Shown here piece by piece: positions 50,964 through 61,600 of a DNA stretch of 64,000 nucleotides. The DNA lies in contig JAJECN010000002.1 of the NCBI GenBank assembly GCA_022821965.1, positions 181,900-245,899 of the forward strand. The letters are read 5' to 3'. The DNA comes from Candidatus Poribacteria bacterium (lineage in GTDB: Bacteria > Poribacteria > WGA-4E > WGA-3G). The notes under the pieces were generated by a model that was given only the letters and a program-made list of their open reading frames with translations, had not been told where the DNA came from and did not search any database. Position 1 is the stretch's first letter; each line of letters begins with the position of its first letter. The position numbers were made by a program, and so were the translations under genes.

Positions 50964-52202
50964 ATGCAAAAACGATTACATACGATATGGCTGGCTGTAT
51001 TTCTGCTATTATTGCATTGGACAGTATCCGTTGCCTACACAGCAGAACTCAAAATCGAAAAGACCTTAACCCAAGCAGACGGTTTGGTATCCAACAAGGT
51101 GCTTGCCATTTTTGAAGACAGGCACGGCACGATGTGGTTCGGAACAACCGATGGCCTTACCCGTTACGACGGAAAGAATTTCCAAACCTTCACAACAGAA
51201 GATGGATTATCACGGAACACGGTAGGTCTCATCTTTGAAGACCGACAAGGGATGCTCTGGTTCGCTGATGGCGTGCTTTCACATTTTCTGGAGAGAGGGA
51301 AGCCTATGGATATGTCTTGGATGGAAACGCCATTGAGTGAACTTGATCTCACACCCTATGATGAAACACCAGCAGGAACGAGAAAGCCCATTCGGTTAAA
51401 AGGCGTGAGTCGCTACGATGGCGAAAAGTTCAGGGTTTTTACGACAGCTGATGGTCTTCCCCGTGATACCATTAAAGATATCTTTGAAGATGAAGCGGGT
51501 ACGCTTTGGTTCGCGACAGGGGCCGGTGTGAGTCACTATGACGGGGAAACTTTCAATACTATCACCATGAACGGACCGATGGGGATGCAAGTATTACCGG
51601 ATCGGTGGGACGAAATTACAGCGATTGCACAGGATACAGCAGGAAATTTTTGGTTTGGAAGCACTGCCGGTATTACCTATTACAACCTCCCAACAACCGG
51701 TTTCCGTCATTTTGCTATCGACGAGGACTTCACCCTTTTCCAAGAGATGGGGGATGCACCAACAGCAAACATAACAGATTTGCAGTTTGACGCGAAGGAA
51801 AACCTCTGGATGAGCCGGGATGGTATGGACAAGGAAAACAGCGGTATTCGTCGATACGATGGCAAGAAACTGACGACCTTTTCACAAAGTGAAGCACTTC
51901 CAATGAATAGCGTTGACAACATCATGCAGGATAGCAGCGGCAACCTCTGGTTTACCGGCGTTAAGAATCTACCACCGACGATAAACGAAACCGAGGAAAG
52001 CGTTAGCATGGTTTACAATGTCGTCAGTGCTGGTGTGAGCGTCTATAACGGTGAGAGGTTCCAAAACTTTGATACGGACGACGGTCTACCGAGTAACCGG
52101 GTCTGGTCGGTATTTGAGGATAGCAGTGGCAAACTCTGGTTCGCTACGGATGCTGGTGCCGCAGTTGGGGTTTATCTACCCTCTCAAAATGCAGACAATT
52201 AA
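50964..52202 (+). CDS. Exported Reg_prop beta-propeller protein
   Basis: A signal peptide (WLAVFLLLLHWTVSVAYTA) precedes Reg_prop (two-component-regulator propeller) repeats: IFEDRHGTMWFGTTDGLTRYDGK, IFEDRQGMLWFADG, IFEDEAGTLWFATGAGVSHYDG, AQDTAGNFWFGSTAGITYY and VFEDSSGKLWFATDAGAAVG, about seven to eight blades, enough for one propeller. Such propellers normally form the periplasmic sensor of hybrid histidine kinases; here there is no kinase. It is homologous end to end with the C-terminal half of the sigma-propeller fusion at 56576-58669 and stands before a YCF48 lipoprotein in the same order. Starts after AGGAG. Confidence 0.9.
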   Translation: MQKRLHTIWLAVFLLLLHWTVSVAYTAELKIEKTLTQADGLVSNKVLAIFEDRHGTMWFGTTDGLTRYDGKNFQTFTTEDGLSRNTVGLIFEDRQGMLWFADGVLSHFLERGKPMDMSWMETPLSELDLTPYDETPAGTRKPIRLKGVSRYDGEKFRVFTTADGLPRDTIKDIFEDEAGTLWFATGAGVSHYDGETFNTITMNGPMGMQVLPDRWDEITAIAQDTAGNFWFGSTAGITYYNLPTTGFRHFAIDEDFTLFQEMGDAPTANITDLQFDAKENLWMSRDGMDKENSGIRRYDGKKLTTFSQSEALPMNSVDNIMQDSSGNLWFTGVKNLPPTINETEESVSMVYNVVSAGVSVYNGERFQNFDTDDGLPSNRVWSVFEDSSGKLWFATDAGAAVGVYLPSQNADN

Positions 52203-52266
52203 TTGAAAATATGAAAACCCTTCAGTCTTTCTCAACATAGAAGTATCAACCAAGGAGATCAAACCG

Positions 52267-55200
52267 ATGAAAAAGATTTTTACTTGTTTCTTGATAGCAA
52301 CTCTTTTTGGAATTCTTTTCCTATTCACCGGTTGTGTAAAAAAGGAGATTACTCGCCAAGCGGATTGGGAAACTCACTTTATGGACATCCACTTTACGGA
52401 TGCCAAGCACGGATGGATTGTAGGACATCAGGGATGGATTCTTCATACCGCTGACGGCGGTGTGAGTTGGGAAAAACAGACGGTGAACACCAATGAGGAT
52501 TTCAAAGCCGTCTACTTTACAAATCGCCGCAACGGTTGGGCAGTTGGCGACAAAGGGTTAATCGCCACGACTGATGACGGTGGACGGCATTGGACTTTAC
52601 AAAAAAGCGCGGTTCCTACGCTATTTATAGATGTCTTTTTTCTCAACTCAAAGACAGGTTGGATTGCCGGACAAGATGGGCTGGTATACACAAAAAACGG
52701 TGGAAAAACATGGCATCATCAGGAAGCGAGCGAATTCGGACTCGGTGGCATCCACTTTGTAGACAAGCACCGCGGGTGGATCGCCGGAGATTATGACAGG
52801 ATATTTGTTACCAGAGACGGCAGTCAAACTTGGCATAGACAGGATCAGCTTGCGAGAATGGAACACGATACATCGGAGGTTTGCAACCTCCATACGGTAT
52901 TTTTTGCGAACCCTTATAAGGGGTGGAGCGGCGGCACAGACGGCACCATTTTCCATACGACTAACGGTGGAACAGAATGGCAAACCCAATACAGTCGACT
53001 CCCAACGATTTATGGACATGTCCGTCCAACCGTCTATGATTTTCATTTCATTGACGATGATTACGGCGTGGCGGTTGCTCAGGGTGGGTTTATCATCCGA
53101 ACCGAGGATGGCGGGGAGAACTGGAAATTAACAGAAAACCAAACCAAAAATGACTTGATGGGTGTTCATTTTGCGACTTCTAAAGAAGCATGGGCAGTCG
53201 GTTGGAATGGCACACTCCTACACTCGACCGATGGCGGGATGACATGGAATATAAGAAGTGGCACGACAGCCGATGACCTGCAGAGTGTCGCGTTTGCGGA
53301 TGCAGACCGGGCGGTCGCTGTCGGAGAGAAGGGCACAATTGCAACGAGTAACGACAGTGGCAAGACCTGGACGAACATTGAGATGGACACGTGGCACCGC
53401 ATCCGTAATTTATCTTTTGTCACTGACAAAGAAGGTTGGGCGGTTGGCGACGGCGGACTCATCCTCCACACAACCGATGCCGGTCAGACGTGGGAACGAC
53501 AAACCAGCGGATGGTGGTACACGCTCAATGCGCTCCACTTCATCAACCCGAAAAAGGGGTGGATCGTTGGCGATTTAGGGACTGTGCTCCATACAACAGA
53601 CGGTGGTGAAACGTGGACACAGCAAGCACCCCGTTATTTCCACGAGATGATTAAAGGCATCTTTTTTCTCAACGACACAGAGGGGTGGGTTGTCGGTTGG
53701 CCCGGTATCATTTTTCATACCACAGATGGTGGATTGACGTGGAAACGACAGAACAGCAACAGTTATACCGAACTCTACGCCGCCTACTTTATCAATCAAC
53801 ATACCGGTTGGGTGGTCGGACAATTTGGTGAGATTATACACACACTTGATGGTGGAAAAACGTGGAAGTTCCAGCGGAGTGGAACACGAGCGAATCTGAA
53901 CAAAGTCTACTTTGCCGATGCGAACCACGGGTTAATTGTTGGCGATGAAGGTGTCATTTTGACGACTACCAACGGCGGCATAACATGGGAATCACAGAAG
54001 AGTGGCACGTCCAACGATCTCTATAGCTTCTCGCTTTCCCCTGACGGTATCCTCCTTGTCGGTGAAGGTGGCATTGCGATGCGTTACTCTGTGGATACGG
54101 AGCAGTTCATTGTTGAATTACCGCCGACTGCACAAGAAATGGAAACAGTTGAGGAACCGATTGAACCGATTGAATACCATTGGGAAATTGTCCGTCAAGG
54201 AAGTTGGCAGACTAAATTCACCGATACCTACTTTCTGTCTGCACAGGAGGGGTGGGCAGTCGGCGACGATGGCACTATTTTACGGACCACAGACGGGGGC
54301 ATCACGTGGCAGCCACAGCAGAGCAGTGTGACCGAAGAGCTGCAGCGAATTGTCTTTATTGATCAAAACCACGGTTGGATTACCGGTCAAGGTGTGTTCC
54401 TACGAACCGAAAATGGCGGTAAGACATGGCAAGTTATCCATGAAGGGTTGAAAAACCTCTACAATATTCGTGCGATACACTTCGTCAATCCGAAAGAGGG
54501 ATGGATCGGCGTTGATAGAGGACAAATCCTACGTACAAGCGATGGTGGTAAAACCTGGACGCTTCAGCAAACAGGGACAACTCAGCAACCGATTACACAC
54601 CTACATTTTATCAACAGTCAAGAAGGATGGGCAATTGCGCCACAACGACGAACTGGCGGATTTATCCTGCACACAGTTGACGGGGGTGATTACTGGGAAA
54701 TCCAAGCCACAACCCATCAGCGGGGCAGTGGTGTCCATTTTCTGAATGCCACATCGGGTTGGGTGGTACTGGAAGACGGAACCTCACTTCTCACCACAGA
54801 TGGCGGAGAGAATTGGAAACGGGATTTGGAAGTAGAGCAAGACATTAAAGGAACGAATTTGGATATCCAGCTGCAAACCGTGAAATTCCGTAATCACACT
54901 GAGGCTTGGGCAATTGATGACGGACAGGGTGCAATTCTTACAACCCAAAACCAAGGTAAGAGTTGGGAAACAATGAATTCCGTGTATGAGGTCTATGAGA
55001 GGGAAGCTACAAACGGTGAATCGGAAAGTTGGATAGATAGAATGGCGGGAATGGCAGCAGAACGTCCCTTCGGATTCTCATTCCAAATTACCAACGCCCA
55101 TCTTTTGCCCGATGGGCACGGTTGGGTAGTCTCTGGGGAACAGATTTATGACAGGGACTGGGCCAGGGCTGATATTGGTGGTTCCGATGAAGCAGGGGCA

Positions 55201-56124
55201 TCTACGGGGCAGATTTACGCCACGACAGATGGCGGGAAGACTTGGCAGCACCAACTCGGTGAACCCCTTGATAACTTCCGTGATGTGCAATTTCTTGATG
55301 AACAACACGGTTGGATTGCTGGAGATAACGGAGTCTTGCTATCAACAGAAGATGGCGGGGAAAATTGGAAGCGGTTGCGGACCAACACAATGGACCGCAT
55401 CGTTGATGTTCACTTCATCAGTCTTGAACCGAAATGGGGCTGGGCAATGATACGGGATGGAACTTTGCTTTACACCACCGATGGGGATGACTGGTCAATA
55501 GATGACAGCCAAGAACTTCCAAAGCGCGAACCACCTCCTCTCTCTATAAATGAGGTTGCCTTCGGTAAGTTCTCTGAAGGGTGGGCTGTTGGTGAGAATG
55601 GAGAGATTATCCACAATTTGGACGGCGGCCCGATTTGGCAGCTGCAGCGCACATCAACCGGCAAAACCCTCGCAAGTATTGATATGAAATTCGCACCCGT
55701 CGGTTGGGCGGTCGGAAGCAACGGCATTATTCAGAGAACCGTCAACGGCGGTGAATACTGGAAGTTCCACGAGACACACACAGGCTACGACCTTCATGCC
55801 GTATCGTTTATCACGAAACGAAAAGGATGGGCAGTCGGACGCGCGGGGGTTATCCTATCCACCTCTGACGGTGGCTTCACTTGGGAGTCGAAATTGAACA
55901 AGGTGTCAGAAACGCTTTACGATATTCTGGCACTCTCTGAACAGGAAATCTACGCCGTCGGTGCTGATGGCACTATTATTCACTCTACAGATGGCGGTGA
56001 AACGTGGAAACGGGAGCATACCGGCGTTGATAATGACCTGTATACCATCACACGTGTCGAAGATGGGGAGACACTGTGGGTCGCTGGACAGGGAGGCGTT
56101 GTGCTGCGGCACCCTAAGCGTTAA
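52267..56124 (+). CDS. Giant YCF48-repeat lipoprotein, copy A
   Basis: This 1285-residue lipoprotein (FLFTGC, lipid Cys 23) consists of repeats G-W-x-x-G-x-x-G-x-I-x-x-T-x-D-G-G-x-T-W of about 44 residues. By eye there are about 28: fourteen, then an acidic Pro-rich linker (residues about 604-640, EEPIEPIEYHWE), then fourteen more. YCF48/HCF136 proteins are seven-bladed propellers, so this would be four of them in tandem. The family helps assemble photosystem II in phototrophs; in heterotrophs it is usually a surface protein of unknown use. It follows the propeller gene by 64 bp and starts after AAGGAG. Confidence 0.92.
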   Translation: MKKIFTCFLIATLFGILFLFTGCVKKEITRQADWETHFMDIHFTDAKHGWIVGHQGWILHTADGGVSWEKQTVNTNEDFKAVYFTNRRNGWAVGDKGLIATTDDGGRHWTLQKSAVPTLFIDVFFLNSKTGWIAGQDGLVYTKNGGKTWHHQEASEFGLGGIHFVDKHRGWIAGDYDRIFVTRDGSQTWHRQDQLARMEHDTSEVCNLHTVFFANPYKGWSGGTDGTIFHTTNGGTEWQTQYSRLPTIYGHVRPTVYDFHFIDDDYGVAVAQGGFIIRTEDGGENWKLTENQTKNDLMGVHFATSKEAWAVGWNGTLLHSTDGGMTWNIRSGTTADDLQSVAFADADRAVAVGEKGTIATSNDSGKTWTNIEMDTWHRIRNLSFVTDKEGWAVGDGGLILHTTDAGQTWERQTSGWWYTLNALHFINPKKGWIVGDLGTVLHTTDGGETWTQQAPRYFHEMIKGIFFLNDTEGWVVGWPGIIFHTTDGGLTWKRQNSNSYTELYAAYFINQHTGWVVGQFGEIIHTLDGGKTWKFQRSGTRANLNKVYFADANHGLIVGDEGVILTTTNGGITWESQKSGTSNDLYSFSLSPDGILLVGEGGIAMRYSVDTEQFIVELPPTAQEMETVEEPIEPIEYHWEIVRQGSWQTKFTDTYFLSAQEGWAVGDDGTILRTTDGGITWQPQQSSVTEELQRIVFIDQNHGWITGQGVFLRTENGGKTWQVIHEGLKNLYNIRAIHFVNPKEGWIGVDRGQILRTSDGGKTWTLQQTGTTQQPITHLHFINSQEGWAIAPQRRTGGFILHTVDGGDYWEIQATTHQRGSGVHFLNATSGWVVLEDGTSLLTTDGGENWKRDLEVEQDIKGTNLDIQLQTVKFRNHTEAWAIDDGQGAILTTQNQGKSWETMNSVYEVYEREATNGESESWIDRMAGMAAERPFGFSFQITNAHLLPDGHGWVVSGEQIYDRDWARADIGGSDEAGASTGQIYATTDGGKTWQHQLGEPLDNFRDVQFLDEQHGWIAGDNGVLLSTEDGGENWKRLRTNTMDRIVDVHFISLEPKWGWAMIRDGTLLYTTDGDDWSIDDSQELPKREPPPLSINEVAFGKFSEGWAVGENGEIIHNLDGGPIWQLQRTSTGKTLASIDMKFAPVGWAVGSNGIIQRTVNGGEYWKFHETHTGYDLHAVSFITKRKGWAVGRAGVILSTSDGGFTWESKLNKVSETLYDILALSEQEIYAVGADGTIIHSTDGGETWKREHTGVDNDLYTITRVEDGETLWVAGQGGVVLRHPKR

Positions 56125-56145
56125 CCGACATTTGTTTATCTCATA

Positions 56146-56264
56146 ATACCATTTCTGATTGAAATTGTAGCATAAACTTCATAGGTTGTGTTCCCTTGTA
56201 GCATAGACTGTTAGTCTGTGCACTAAAGGGCGGTTAATGCGATATAAACTTTGAGAAATGGTAT
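56146..56264. repeat. MITE-like element with 11-bp terminal inverted repeats
   Basis: ATACCATTTCT (56146-56156) and AGAAATGGTAT (56254-56264) are exact inverted copies bounding 119 bp with no frame. Both ends are flanked by TAA/ATA-like bases (cata|ataccattt and ggtat|aagttt). No transposase is nearby, so it would need help in trans. Confidence 0.5.
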
Positions 56265-56272
56265 AAGTTTTT

Positions 56273-56325
56273 AAAAATCGTGCGGAGGCATGTAAGATAC
56301 ACATACTTCTCCGCACGATTTTTTT
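56273..56325 (+). terminator. Strong rho-independent terminator after lipoprotein A
   Basis: AAAAATCGTGCGGAG (56273-56287) pairs with CTCCGCACGATTTTT (56309-56323) and is followed by further T residues. It is a textbook hairpin with T-tract and separates lipoprotein A from the sigma-propeller gene. Confidence 0.9.
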
Positions 56326-56350
56326 TTCATTTGCATAACATCAAATTATA

Positions 56351-56487
56351 TTATGTACCCTTTCCTCTTAAAAATGTGTCTTTAATATAAAGTGAAGTTG
56401 GAAATTCGAGTAATTTTTCGCATTTTTTTAAATTATGTACCCTTTCGCTTTAAAAATGTGTCTTTAATATAAAGCAGAGTTGGAAAT
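56351..56487. repeat. Two 55-bp direct repeats upstream of the sigma-propeller gene
   Basis: Units 56351-56405 and 56433-56487 both read ttatgtaccctttc, then ttaaaaatgtgtctttaat, then ataaag and agttggaaat; they are offset by 82 bp and match at 49 of 55 positions. Both end 88 bp or more before the ATG at 56576. No gene lies in this part of the 451-bp gap. Confidence 0.7.
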
Positions 56488-56575
56488 AAAGTTTGCGTAT
56501 TTGGCATCTCCGCGGATCTAATCTGTGGAGAACATAAATGTGTGCTGATTTACTCGTTTATTTTGAGGGTTTCTG

Positions 56576-58669
56576 ATGTTAGAAAATGATGTTCAATTGA
56601 TTTATAGGGTTCTGTCAGGCGACGATTCGGCATTCAGCACCTTAGTTGAAAAGCATCAAAAGGGTGTTCACGCCCTCATCTGGCGGAAGGTTGGTGATTT
56701 TCACCATGCCGAAGAAATCACGCAAGATACTTTCATCCAGGTCTACAAAAAGCTCGGGACTTTAAAGGATCCGAAATGTTTTTCTGGCTGGCTGTATGTT
56801 ATAGCAAATCGACTTTGCCTTAATTGGCTTCAAAGGCGTAAATCCACGATGCCATCTTTGGAGGGCACACCTATGGTAGAGGTAGAGGAATCCTCGTATC
56901 AACATTATATGTCGGAGCGGCGCGAGACAGAAGCCGCGGAACACCGTTCTGAAGTCGTCAAAAAGCTTTTGGAAAAACTGCCAGAGAGCGAACGCACAGT
57001 GATGACACTCCACTATCTCGGCGAGATGACAGCTAAGGAAATTAGCAAATACTTAGGTGTGTCGGTGAGTGCAATTAAGGGACGGCTTCACCGCGGACGA
57101 GAACGTTTAAAAGCGTCAGAATCCTTGGTGAGTGAAGTGCTCGGCGGCTTTGAATTACCCGCTGATTTGACAGCGCGTATCATGCGGCAGGTTGCTGATA
57201 TAACCCCGGTATCTCCTCCGAGTGGGAAACCTGTGTTACCTTGGGCAGCTCTTGGGAGTGCCGCGGTCGTAATTCTGTTGATGCTGGGTGTCAGTAATCA
57301 ATATCTTTCCCGTTTTCAGAAACCGTATAGTTTTGAAGCGAGGTCTGAACCTACTATTGAAATCATTGATACTGACATCGTTCTTGATACGGATGCTAAA
57401 CCCAATGTTCGGAATCAGATCGGACGGACCTCTCGTCCAAGTAAGAGCAATGGCACTGGCATGCAGCCCTCATCCAGCGATGCTGGCAGACTTCTTATAG
57501 AAAAAACAATCACCCAAGCAGATGGTTTAGCATCCAATACTGTGCTCACTATCTTTGAAGACAGTCAAGGTGCGCTATGGTTTGGCACAGCCGACGGTAT
57601 CACACGTTATGACGGAGACAACTTCCAAACCTTCACAATGGAAGATGGATTATCACGGAACACGACAGGTCTTATCTTTGAAGACCGGCAGGGCATGCTC
57701 TGGTTTGGGGATGGGATGCTCTCAAATGCGCTGAATAGACCGAAGTTTATAGATACGTCGTATATGAATATGCCATTAAGCGAACTCGCTAATACCCTAC
57801 ATGACGAAACGACGATGAAAACACGGGCATCTACTCCTTTAAAAAGTGTGAGTCGCTATGATGGACAGGCGTTTCGGACGTTTACCATAGACGATCACGG
57901 TACCATTAATGACATGTTTGAGGACAAAACAGGGACGCTTTGGTTCGCGACATCGTCGGGTGTGAATCGCTACGATGGTGAAAAGTTTAGCAGTATTAGC
58001 CTCAACGGACCCATAGGGATGGAGGTCCTACCCCATTGGTGGAATGAAGTTACAGCCATCGCACAGGATACAGCGGGAAATCTCTGGTTCGGCAGTACCG
58101 CCGGCATTACCTATTACAATGTCCAAACGTCTGATTCCCGGTACCTTGATGTAAATTTAAACACTTTCAAGGAGATGGGACAGTCGCAAAGCGGAAAGGT
58201 GACAAACCTACAGTTTGATGCACAGGATAATCTCTGGATTACCCAAGAAAGCGTAGGTGACGAATATACTGGCATCCGTCGCTATGATGGCAAAGAATTA
58301 GTTCACTTTCCACAAAGTGAAGAACTTCCGATGAATAAGGTTGAAAGCATCCTGCGAGATACCAACGGCAACCTCTGGTTCGCAGGTAGTAAAAAACTAC
58401 CGCTAACGATTGACGTTCACGAAGCCGCCGATAGTGTGCCAATCCCTGAAGTCGGTGTTGGTGTGAGTGTGTATAACGGTGAGACGTTCCAAAACATTAG
58501 TACAGACGACGGTCTACCGAGCAACCGTGTTTGGTCGGTATTTGAAGACAGCCGTGGTAAAATCTGGTTCGCTACGGATGCTGGTGCCGCAGTCGGAGTT
58601 TATTCACCCTCTCAAAAATCTCCAATATTACTCGATCCCGTTGTAATCCCGAACTCTCGAACGCAGTAA
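56576..58669 (+). CDS. ECF sigma factor fused through a membrane segment to a Reg_prop beta-propeller
   Basis: Residues 1-185 are a complete ECF sigma factor: sigma-2 with EEITQDTFIQVYKKLGTLKD and CFSGWLYVIANRLCLNWLQ, and sigma-4 with LEKLPESERTVMTLHYLGEM and the HTH AKEISKYLGVSVSAIKGRLHRGR. Residues about 221-242 (LPWAALGSAAVVILLMLGV) form one membrane helix, a Ser/Thr/Pro linker follows to about 305, and residues 308-690 are a Reg_prop propeller matching the protein at 50964-52202. With no signal peptide the sigma part would face the cytoplasm and the propeller the outside. GAGGG precedes the ATG. A YCF48 lipoprotein gene starts 22 bp later. No separate anti-sigma gene is present. Confidence 0.9.
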   Translation: MLENDVQLIYRVLSGDDSAFSTLVEKHQKGVHALIWRKVGDFHHAEEITQDTFIQVYKKLGTLKDPKCFSGWLYVIANRLCLNWLQRRKSTMPSLEGTPMVEVEESSYQHYMSERRETEAAEHRSEVVKKLLEKLPESERTVMTLHYLGEMTAKEISKYLGVSVSAIKGRLHRGRERLKASESLVSEVLGGFELPADLTARIMRQVADITPVSPPSGKPVLPWAALGSAAVVILLMLGVSNQYLSRFQKPYSFEARSEPTIEIIDTDIVLDTDAKPNVRNQIGRTSRPSKSNGTGMQPSSSDAGRLLIEKTITQADGLASNTVLTIFEDSQGALWFGTADGITRYDGDNFQTFTMEDGLSRNTTGLIFEDRQGMLWFGDGMLSNALNRPKFIDTSYMNMPLSELANTLHDETTMKTRASTPLKSVSRYDGQAFRTFTIDDHGTINDMFEDKTGTLWFATSSGVNRYDGEKFSSISLNGPIGMEVLPHWWNEVTAIAQDTAGNLWFGSTAGITYYNVQTSDSRYLDVNLNTFKEMGQSQSGKVTNLQFDAQDNLWITQESVGDEYTGIRRYDGKELVHFPQSEELPMNKVESILRDTNGNLWFAGSKKLPLTIDVHEAADSVPIPEVGVGVSVYNGETFQNISTDDGLPSNRVWSVFEDSRGKIWFATDAGAAVGVYSPSQKSPILLDPVVIPNSRTQ

Positions 58670-58691
58670 AATCAACGAAGGAGATAAACAG

Positions 58692-61600
58692 ATGAAAAAG
58701 ATTTTTCAATACATCACTTGTTTCTCGATAGCAACTCTTTTTGGGATTCTTTTCCTGTTCACCGGTTGTGTAAAAAAGGAGATTACTCGCATAGCGGACT
58801 GGCAAACCCATTTCACGGATATCTACTTTGCCGATGCCAAACACGGATGGATTGTAGGGCATCAGGGATGGATCCTCCATACGGCTGACGGGGGTGTGAG
58901 TTGGGAAAAACAGACGGTGAACACGCATGAGGATTTCAAAGCGGTTTATTTCACAAATCTCCGTAACGGTTGGGCAGTTGGCGATAAGGGGTTAATCGCT
59001 ATTACTGATGACGGTGGGCGACACTGGACCCTGCAAAAGAATCAAGCGCACGCGCTGCTTATGGATGTCTTTTTCACGAATTCAAAAACGGGATGGATCG
59101 CTGGACAGAATGGGCTGCTACATACACAAAATGATGGAAAAACATGGCATCATCAAAAAGCAACGGGTGGATTCGGACTCGGCGGTATCTGGTTCATAGA
59201 CAAGCAGCGCGGGTGGATCGTTGGAGACTACGATCGAATCTTTGTGACCACAGACGGCAGTCAGACCTGGCGTAGACAGGATAACTTCGTGAGAGAAGAT
59301 CAAACAACAACGGTTTGCAACTTCCATACGGTATTTTTTACGAACCCTTTCAACGGATGGATCGGTGGCACAGACGGCACCATTTTCCACACAACTAATG
59401 GCGGCACAGAATGGCGAGGACAAGATAGCCGACTTCCACCGGTTTATGGACATGTGCGTCCGCCCGTCAATGACTTCCATTTTATTGATGATGACTACGG
59501 TGTGGCGGTCGCACACGGTGGATTTATCACCCGAACTGAAGATGGTGGAGACAATTGGAGATTATCAGAAACCCCAACGAAGAACGATTTGATGGGGGTT
59601 CACTTCACAAGTCCTAAAGAGGCATGGGCAGTCGGTTGGAACGGCACGCTCCTACATTCTATTGATGGTGGGGTAACGTGGGACATGAAAAGTGGCACGA
59701 CAGCCGATGACCTGCAGAGCGTCGCGTTTGCGGATGCAGACCGGGCAGTTGCTGTCGGAGAGAAGGGCACAATTGCAACGAGTAACGACAGTGGCAAGAC
59801 CTGGACGAACATTGAGATGGACACGTGGCACCGCATCCGTAATTTATCTTTTGTCACTGACAAAGAGGGTTGGGCGGTTGGCGATGGTGGACTTATCCTC
59901 CACACAACCGATGCAGGGCAGACGTGGGAACGGCAAACCAGCGGATGGTGGTACACGCTCAATGCGCTCCATTTCATCAATCCGAAAAAGGGGTGGATTG
60001 TTGGAGATTTAGGGACTGTGCTCCATACAACAGACGGTGGCGAAACGTGGACACAGCAAGCACCCCGCTACTTCCACGAGATGATTAAAGGCATCTTTTT
60101 CCTCAACGACACAGAGGGTTGGGTGGTCGGTTGGCCCGGTATCGTTTTTCATACCACAGATGGTGGATTGACGTGGAAACGACAGAACAGCAACAGTTAC
60201 AACGAACTCTATGCCGCTTACTTTATTGACCGACATATCGGTTGGGTGGTCGGGCAATTCGGTGAGATTCTACATACATTCGATGGTGGAAAAACGTGGA
60301 AGTTCCAGCGGAGTGGAACGCAAGCAAATCTGAACAAGGTCTACTTTGCCGATGCAAATCACGGGTTAATTGTCGGCGATGAAGGTGTCATTTTGACGAC
60401 TATCAATGGGGGTATGACGTGGGAATTGCAGAAAAGCGGCACGTCCAACGATCTCTATAGTTTCTCACTTTCTCCCGATGGTATCCTCGTTGTGGGTGAA
60501 GGTGGCATCGCAATGCGCTACTCTGTAGACACGGAGCAGTTCATTGTCGAATTGCCTCCGGCTGCGCAAGACATAGAGATTGATGAAAAACCGATTGAAC
60601 CGATTGAATCTCACTGGGAGATTGTGCGTCAAGGGGCTTTGCAAACCCATTTCACCGATACCTACTTCCTATCTACGCAGGTGGGATGGGCAGTCGGTGG
60701 TAACGGTACCATTTTGCACACCACAAACGGTGGCAAAACATGGCAGCTGCAGCAGAGTGGCGTGACAGAAGCATTACAGCGCATTGTTTTCGTTGATGAA
60801 AACCACGGTTGGATTGGTGGACAAGGTGTACTCCTACGAACCGGAAACGGTGGCAAGGCTTGGCAGGTTATCCGCGAAGAAGACCTGAATTCTTCACATT
60901 CAGGGGCGCGATCCTACGGCAGTATTCGTGCCATTCACTTCATTAACCCAAAACAAGGATGGATCGGCGTTGATAGAGGACAGATCCTGCGTACGACCAA
61001 CGGCGGCGAAACTTGGACCCCTCAGCAAACCGGCGCAACACAGCAGTCAATTACGGACTTGCATTTTATTAATAGCAAAGAGGGTTGGGCAGTCGCGCCA
61101 CAACGCCGGACTGGCGGATTGATTCTGCACACGGTTGACGGTGGGGACTATTGGGAGATTCAAGCCAGAACCCATAACCGTTGCATCGGTGTCCATTTCC
61201 TGGATGCCACATCGGGATGGGTGGTGATGGGAAACGGGACCTCGCTGCTTACCACCGACGGCGGAGAGAACTGGAAACGGGATTTGGAAGCAGAACGAGA
61301 GATTAAGGGAACGTCCTTGGGGCTCCAGCTGCAAACCGTGAAATTCCGAAATCACGCCGAAGCATGGGGAATTGGTATTGATGGGATGATTCTCACCACA
61401 CAGAACCAAGGTAAAAACTGGAAGCTACTCCATACCTCGTCCAGAGGCGAAACTGAGAACAATGAACCCGAAAGTTGGGTAGATCGAATGGCACACGAAC
61501 AATCCGACCCACTCTTGACCCAGATTACCAATGCTTATTTCCTTGCAGATGGACACGGCTGGGCTGTCGGTGCGGAGCGGATTTACGAAAGGGATGTGCA

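Noticed and set aside
56351..56487. CRISPR-like repeat pair
   Set aside because: Only two 55-bp units with a 27-bp gap, no cas genes, and no array of spacers.
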